A stretch of DNA of 64,000 nucleotides from Cichorium intybus. Taxonomy: Eukaryota; Streptophyta; Magnoliopsida; Asterales; Asteraceae. Position 1 is the stretch's first letter. Each line of letters begins with the position of its first letter. Positions 57,076-64,000 of this stretch are shown piece by piece. The DNA is taken from contig CM042014.1 of NCBI GenBank assembly GCA_023525715.1, positions 20,562,063 to 20,626,062 of the forward strand. The letters are read 5' to 3'. A model generated the notes under the pieces. That model had not been told where the DNA came from. It saw only the letters and a program-made list of their open reading frames with translations, and made no database searches. The position numbers and the translations under genes are program-made.

Positions 57076-57338
57076 TAGGGGTGAGCTTTTAGACCGAAAA
57101 ACCAAATTGGAACCGAACTGATTAGAACCGGATAAAGGAAGTTATGTCCGGTTCCGGAACTAGGAACAAATGTTTGGATTGAAAAACCGAACCGAAATAT
57201 GAGCCGAACTAGAACGGAACTGGAACCGGTTAGAACCGGATAGGGGGTCTCGGTCCGGTTTCGATCCACGATTTCTTGCTTATTCGGTTACCGGCTATTC
57301 CGGTTTCGGTCCGGTTTTCGGAACCAGTTACATCCCTA
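57076..57338. mobile_element. hAT MITE rich in AACCGG
   Basis: 263 bp. Left TAGGGGTGAGCTTTTAGACC, reversed right TAGGGATGTAACTGGTTCCG. 8-bp flanks TTCAGAAC (57068-57075) and CTCAGAAC (57339-57346) differ at one base. Many ACCGGA/AACCGG words, similar to the subterminal blocks of the large hAT element. Non-coding. Confidence 0.88.
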
Positions 57339-57388
57339 CTCAGAACTCACTAAAACAATATAAATATTGCTTAAAATCTCAAAATTAT

Positions 57389-57413
57389 TGTGTGTGTGTG
57401 TGTGTGTGTGTGT
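57389..57413. repeat. (TG)n microsatellite
   Basis: About 12 TG units. Confidence 0.95.
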
Positions 57414-57684
57414 CGTGCGCGTGTGCATGTATGACCAAATTTAGTCCATTAGTTTGATTTTTTTTAAAAGGCCTAATACGTAGTATTATTATTGAGGTAT
57501 AATAAGACGAAAGGGAGCCGTGACCACTCACCCCAAGGGGTTTGAGTGCCACGTAGGTGCATCTCACTTTCCCCTCACCCCTTCAATTCTAGGAAATGGT
57601 AACATCTCATTAACCACTCACTTTTTTATTTAAATAAATAATAATTACTTTAACATAAATAAAACTATAATTACCAAATAACAT

Positions 57685-58020
57685 TTAATTAAAACGCACA
57701 AACATTACAAATTTAAAATTACCAAATAATATTCTTTGAAAGGTTGGTGAAATTTTCACCACTTCCCACGCTTCGTAGAGCAAGAACTCCTCATTTTGTG
57801 ACACCCGATACTCGTGTAGCGCTTGTCCAATGACCTCATAGTCGGTTATTCCGGGTTGTCGGTTCGCCGATAGGTTTAAGAAAATTTGGTGAAAGGTTTT
57901 CAGTTTCACCGACATTGACCTCCAATTTGCTGTGAAGTTGCTGCCTGCTCCGAAAAACTGAATCCTCCTCCCTTGTATTGTTATACAATTCCTCAACACG
58001 TTCCCAAAATTGGCGGCCAT
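57685..58020 (-). pseudogene. PIF/Harbinger ORF1-like relic
   Basis: A 111-codon minus-strand frame. ANWRSMSVKLKTFHQIFLNL then TDYEVIGQALHEYRVSQNEE then FLLYEAWEVVKISPTFQ match the layout of plant PIF/Harbinger ORF1-type proteins (often annotated as glutathione S-transferase T3-like or NAM-associated): an SSKWR-type block, FxxIF, a TDxD block and FxxxxAWEVLRxxPKW. ORF1 helps the DDE transposase bind DNA. The N-terminal Myb-like part is missing and the last about 15 residues run into AT-rich sequence. Upstream, 58245-58275 reads AACGGCTATATCTAACGGC on this strand, a word common in front of such genes. No ORF2 partner is seen. Confidence 0.6.
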
Positions 58021-61000
58021 TTGTTAGATCTTCCTATTCAGTTCGGTGAGGAAGGCGGTTGCCAAACCTGCTTCTTCATTTGTAAGTCATCTCCAACGTT
58101 TATTTCCATTTCCGTTTCCAGCAATTTTCTATAAAATTTGGTAGCTTGTTTTATATTGTGTATGAAGATGAGAAAGAAATGTGTGATTTTTAAATGATGT
58201 AGAAAATGGTATTTATAGTTGGGTAAATTATTAAAAAAGATTTTTTTAATTAGCCGTTAGATATAGCCGTTGGGGGAGGTTTTGCAAAGCTGGTCAATTT
58301 CAAGGGGCAAAAAGGAAAATATTAAAGCCTATTATGCACGGTGTTTGAACCCTATACAACAGCCTTCACTGCGGTACACCACCCAACTGAGACGGTGTTA
58401 CCGTGCAGGCTCTGTGGTCCAGGTCGGACACCGCACTCACCACACCTCCCGCTCCACTTGGTCTAATGTTGTTCAATGTTGAAGTTATTAAAAGAATTAC
58501 ATGGTCTTATAAATGTTACAAGAAACCTTGAATGATTTGGACATGTGGAGAATGACATATTGTAACATATCAATCCGGATACTATTACTAATTTTGCATC
58601 TTGAAAGCTTGATAAAGTGCTTTTGTTTTCCTATATTAATAGAAAGGGTTGTGTTATAGCTACCCCAAAACACACATTCATGGGGGAGTATACTTTGTAA
58701 TTTTGTGTGTGTATGGGGGGTATACTTTTGGCGTATACATGATAGTTGTCATTTAAAGGTATTTCAAATATTTATTTTATATAAGCGAAATCTTATATAT
58801 CTTTAAAGAGCCCATATTTTATTTTCGTCATGTGCCCATAATATATCTGGACTAGCCTTGTACCAAAGTTTCCACTTTTACATCTTATGTAAAATTTAGT
58901 TAACCTAATACAAAAATTTTGATATTATTAAATTAGATGTTTATATAAAACAACAATGTATCCTATTAAATGGTTAATAAAATATGTTATATGAACTTAC
59001 AAAATGATAAAATCATATTTGGTTTTTTTTTTTTTTCGTAAAAACTATTTTTTGTTAGTGTATCTTTTGAAAAGACAAACTTGAACTCCTATATATCTTA
59101 CATTTTCTTCTGGAAGACACATGGTTAAATATGATAAGACTAGATTGTCACAAACATTGTGTGAAGTGGCTTGTTTCCATTTAAGGATGTGATATTGGCG
59201 ATTGATCTCGCTAGTTGGCGATATGCCGTCATCTCTCTTGCACTCTTTGACGAAGATGAGCCCTACAGTTTCAACCATCTAAAAACGCAACCTAAAAATC
59301 CACAAGATTACCTTGCATTGTTCCATGCATTTTATTTATTATTATTATTATTTTTGCACTAGAAGCACTTAACAATGGTTTAGTGAGAAAACTTAAAGGG
59401 TTCACGTAACCAAAGGAAGACATCGGCCATTATGATGATAGTGTCTTGTATTAATTAACAGTTATGTCTTGTGCTTTTATTAAAACTTAGTCATCATCGT
59501 CATCATAAGATGACCTTTCTGGACAGGATAAATGTGCACAATTTTTTTTTTTATAATTCTGTATAATTGTTTATGAAAATATACAGAAGTCTCCAAAATG
59601 AAGTAGAATATGTTTCTACTTCAAAAGCAAAGTTATTGGATTCTATTTTGTATATATTTGGTGTAAATTAATTTTGGTGGAACACGAATAAATCAAAATG
59701 AATTTTTGCCGCCAATAGAAGACGCCAGGTGCTTGTCATGGAGCGTAAAAGTTATCAGTAGCTTGACGTTAAAACCAAAATAGAATTAACGCTTTTAACC
59801 AACAAAATAAATATCAGATATAAATTTCACGACAGAGACAGCTTGCCTTACAGCTAAGCGTTGCTTCTTTACTCGGCTTATATGGCTTGGCTTAACACCT
59901 CAATCCGAGCCGTCTTTCTGCAAAACCCCGAAGCTTCGTGAATCAGCTCGCTGTTTGCATTATAAGTAAATTTATATTGTTAATTCCAATTTAAGGTTAA
60001 GTACACGTGCTTTTTGTCTTTTAGTACTATTTCTTTGAACCAAATTTATTTAACAAGACTCTCAAAAGTTGTATCTGACAAATTAAAATTTTGTTATCTA
60101 CTTATTCAGGTATTCTTAATGTTTATTCTAATATGTCTTATGATTATAATTTGATAATGATCTAGGAAACTGTATACCACAGGAAAAGTTTTAGAACGTG
60201 AAATTGTTCAGATAAGTAAAGGTAGTGATGGCCTACAAGTAACTTATTGGTATTTGATATACTTAATTTAATTAGCCATATAAACCATACAAATCCCTTA
60301 AAATTATAATAACATATTGAATTTAATAAAAAGTATTATTATTTTAATTTAAGAACATTGTCACTTAGTGTTTACTCCATGTTAAAGAATCATAAATAAT
60401 AAAAGTGAAAGATGGTTTGCTTTGTACAAAGGTAAAGAATAAGGCAACAGAAAAATATTCAATTCATGTGCAATTGTGCATCATCAAAGCAGTTGAAGGA
60501 TGGTGATTTGTAAACCATCATAATTTCCATTTTCGCCTGTTGGCTGGAATGTTTTACTGCTCTTTTATATCAGAATAATTTCATGGCTTTATTTATAATA
60601 TATGTATCTATAATGTTTAATCTTTATCGATTATTAATAAAATATCAGTAAACAAATATTTAACAAACAAACTTACAACTAAAATCAAAGTTATACCTAT
60701 AATATCAACTACGAGACATTATTATATTATTTTATGTTTCATAAATATATAACAAAAGTTCAGTGGGCCGTTTCTTTAATTTGTGCATCAAGATAAAGTA
60801 TAACTTTCTTTTCTTTAGTCATATAAAAGTGCGTACTTTGTTAGAGTAGTACTTTCATCTTAACGTTTTCGAGTAAAAAAAAAATGAATGTAATTTTGTT
60901 ATACGTACAGGGACCTGTAGAAATGGTTCCTATGATATGCTATTTTATTTGGTTTTTGTCTAAAAAAATTGTTTTGTAAAAGAAATATATTTTTTAACAA

Positions 61001-61113
61001 AATTTGATTATGGCTTTTAGTCTATATAAAAGGTAAAGTGACTCATTCATCAAGTTTATATAATTTTTATTTCTTATACAATTTAATTATTTTTCATATA
61101 AGATAATACATGA
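58021..61113. other. Unassigned sequence
   Basis: Includes a GC-richer patch at 58330-58460 and one at 59840-59960, neither with a recognisable frame. A short word AGGGTTGTGTTATAGCTACC (about 58645) occurs inverted at 39315. No gene seen. Confidence 0.4.
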
Positions 61114-61132
61114 CCCCCCCCCCCCCCCCCCC
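61114..61132. repeat. Homopolymer C19
   Basis: Nineteen C in a row in AT-rich surroundings. Confidence 0.95.
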
Positions 61133-61379
61133 TCTAAAGCAATTGCACCCTCGTCCTCCCCAAAAACTCCCTCTGCCTCCTTCTCAAACAACTAGCTCCT
61201 CCTTCATTCCTCAACTAGAAACCATTCTATGAAGTAACAATAAATGTTTCATACATTCCCTCCCCTTGTTTGGACGAGTTAAATTGTCTCGACTTTTTTA
61301 AGGCAAATCTACTATGAGTATATAATGTGTATCTTAGTTACTTACATGAATGTTATCAAATTATCTTAGGCTTGGAATG

Positions 61380-61470
61380 ATGCTTTCCAAAAAGTGGTTT
61401 TTATAATGGTGCGGTTTTGTGGTTTTTCCTAATGGTGCGGTTTTCGGTTTTTTAAACTGCACAATGAAGA
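61380..61470. mobile_element. Possible hAT MITE fragment
   Basis: Three GGTGCGGTTTT or GTGGTTTTT words like those of the hAT MITE at 13376. No ends or duplication found. Confidence 0.25.
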
Positions 61471-64000
61471 TTTGAGATACAAATATTTTATTAGATAAAG
61501 TTAATGAAATGGTCAATGAATAAAGAAAGTATATGATAAAAAATTATTAGATAAAATTAATGTAAATCTAATGTGTTAAAACAATTAAATTATTAAATAT
61601 GTCAATACTTGTGAATGCTCTAAGTATTATGAACTAGGCGAATACTCACATGTTGCGCAAAAATAAAATTATGTATTTAAAATAATAACAAATGTGTTTT
61701 GTTAAAAAAATATCTAAGTCATTGTCATCAACTATGAAATAACAACTTTATATAAGAAATCAACATGTCGATGTATCATCAATATATTATCTTATATCAA
61801 TACATTCTTTATAAACATATTAGAAAATAAATAAAGAAATTTGTTAATTTACATTATAATAAATAAACAATATGAAAATTTCATCAGATGATGGTCAAAA
61901 TAAAAAAGAAATTCATAGTATAGTTGAAATCTTTATTCTGAAATTTTTTTAGACTTATTGGTAATGAACTAATATAAGTAAAAAGTTTTTTCAATTATAA
62001 AGAATTATTGATGATTAATTATATTGAAATATTTTTTTAATGTCGTATTTATTATTACTATTTTTTAACATTATGTCTTAATAGATGAAATACGATAATT
62101 TGATTTGTAAAATAATAAGAGTTATTATGAAAGAATATACTATAACATTAAAGATTACAAAGTTAGCTTGGTTTAATATTTATAATCCAATAGCTCATAA
62201 ATTAAAATAAGTAAAAATTGTTAATATACATTAACATTAAAGATTAATGAACTACCTTAAATGAATAAAAATTGTTAATTCTAACGAATTATTATTTAAT
62301 ATTTCTACGTGAAAACCTACGTGAGTAGCAAAGGAAAAACTCTATTTAACTAATTAGTTTTATTAATATTCATAGTTTTAAATTATTGGTCATGTATCTC
62401 ATTTAATTGATAATTTTATAGAGCATTTTAATCTATGTCAAATGTCGTTTCCATCTTAAATAAACCATGATTTTCATTTTTCTTTATTCAAACTAATTTC
62501 ATCATAAATAATCGCATGCGGTGTTTAGTTAAAACGTCCAAAAATTTTATTGTTTTTTTTTTGTTTTCCAATAAGGAATATGATTAAAATATTACATTTG
62601 TTTGATTTCTTGTTTGTCTAATAAATATCGCAATCTAACGAATAACAAATAATATAAAATTAAATTTACGCCTTTTAATAGCATAATACCATCGAAATAT
62701 CTATTATAACATATTTCTTCGAAAAACACACCAAAACACTCGTATATCCACAAAATTCGTAGAAACAAACAAATAACAAAAAGTATGAAAAATTAACAAC
62801 ATAGAAGCATTGAAACATCTCTTATAACACTTATAATCATAAACCACATCAAACCCTCCATAATCATAAAAAAAATTGTAGAAACAATTTCATGATCTTA
62901 TATATATCACAATCTTACGAATAACAAATACTATAGAAATTTGAAATACTACAACTTTAAATAACATAAAAGTGCCAAAATAACTAATATGATGTTTGTA
63001 TTAAAAATACATCAAAAACTCCTAAATAATATAAAGAATATAAAAACAATTTCAAGAATATAGAAAACCAACATACGTTTGGTGTAATTTTCCAATTTTT
63101 TCTGGTCTTCAAATTTAAAAAAAAAAAATACTTGAAAGACATGAATGTTTTTATGAGAAATTATACTTATATAGCAACATGTATAAATGAGAGGAATATA
63201 AAAAGTTATTAGTAAAGGCTATTAATCTAATAAACATGAAGAGTCTTTAGGTTTCAAATTAACCAATTAATACATAAATTCAATTGTTATTTTTTAATCA
63301 ATAGAAAACTACATCTTTTGAGAATTTTCACTATTAGAAAAATCAGTTTTGGTAAGAGTTTTTGTTAATTTCATATTTTAGTTTATATTTTTCATTGAAC
63401 ATTATGTTATATTTTTTTAATCATTTATGAAGTAATATTTCAACAAAATTTTCCAAGTTTATTTGATATTTTGTTTTTGTTTTGAATGAAAAAATAAGTA
63501 TATTACATTGATAACTATATACTGATAGAATTAAAATGATAATATTTACAACTGAATAACAAATTAAGTATATTATGTTAAAAATCATAGAATTAACATT
63601 GAAATTAGAGTTATAGATTAGTTTATTTTTCATCCAACATTATGTTATATTTTCGTAATAATTTTAAAAGTAGTATTTGAACATATTTTATCAACTTCAT
63701 ATGGATATATTTTTTTTGAATGAAAAAAGTAAGTATATTAGATTGATAATTATATACTAATAGAATTAAAAATAATAATATTTACAACCAAACTAAAGTA
63801 ATAAATTAACTATATTATGTTTAAAATCATAGAATTAATATTGAAAATAAAATTATAAATGAGTTAAGTGTTTAATTAAGAGAGAAAATGAAAAGTTTTG
63901 TAAGTTTCAAATGATTGTGGTTGAGGTTGTAAATTTTTTTTAGAAAATCAATGGAAATATGAAAAGACATGGGAGTTTCAAATTAATGTATTTACAACTG
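61471..64000. other. AT-rich sequence, nothing assignable
   Basis: Very AT-rich. Positions 63340-63600 and 63600-63860 look like diverged copies (shared TTCATNNAACATTATGTTATATTTT and TAGAATTAAAATNATAATATTTACAAC landmarks, period about 240 bp). No gene seen. Confidence 0.45.

Noticed and set aside
59045..59362. Overlapping 77- and 63-codon frames on opposite strands
   Set aside because: Neither shows recognisable domains or coding bias.

Overview
This window looks like intergenic chromatin from a flowering plant, most likely a eudicot. The base composition is very AT-rich. The repeats are a typical plant set: a Ty1/copia element with an initiator-Met tRNA primer site, long-LTR Ty3/gypsy elements, hAT, PIF/Harbinger and Mutator relics, Helitrons ending in CTAG with a 3' hairpin, and tRNA-derived SINEs. 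I found no intact host gene, no rRNA and no functional tRNA. Every recognisable coding sequence belongs to a broken transposable element, apart from a short captured exon-like piece inside a Helitron.

Layout. 1-1013: unassigned flank. 1014-5901: complete but broken copia element on the minus strand, with 115-bp LTRs and target duplication CTTCT. 6.1-11.6 kb: Tourist MITE, foldback element, Mutator-type MITE and several elements bordered by long (TA)n tracts. 11.6-20.3 kb: AT-rich relics, a hAT MITE, a diverged tandem triplication and more (TA)n. 20363-28899: gypsy element with two 2.4-kb LTRs that are almost identical, around an internal region full of stops and indels. 29.9-30.8 kb: probable LTR relic on the minus strand. 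33.2-39.8 kb: Helitron cluster, one copy carrying a fragment resembling the membrane-anchor exon of an ERGIC-3/ERV46 gene. 39780-44171: chain of short inverted-repeat elements, a Helitron and a SINE-like unit, most junctions being a (TA)n tract. 44.2-45.4 kb: two SINEs. 46.7-50.9 kb: solo LTR (perfect target duplication TTTAG) inside another LTR. 51.7-55.2 kb: hAT element with a dead BED/hATC transposase split by a Helitron. 55.2-58 kb: a second Mutator-type MITE, a second hAT MITE and a PIF ORF1-like relic. 58-64 kb: AT-rich sequence without recognisable genes.

The most unusual pattern is a set of at least four apparently unrelated non-autonomous families (called A-D here). They sit in (TA)n microsatellites, share a terminal layout of repeated GAGAAC/GAGGAC words in their inverted repeats, and in B-D carry short palindromic words inside. 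They may be substrates of one microsatellite-targeting transposition system. The other strong observation is the gypsy element, whose near-identical LTRs imply recent movement of a copy that was already coding-dead. All comparisons were made by eye.
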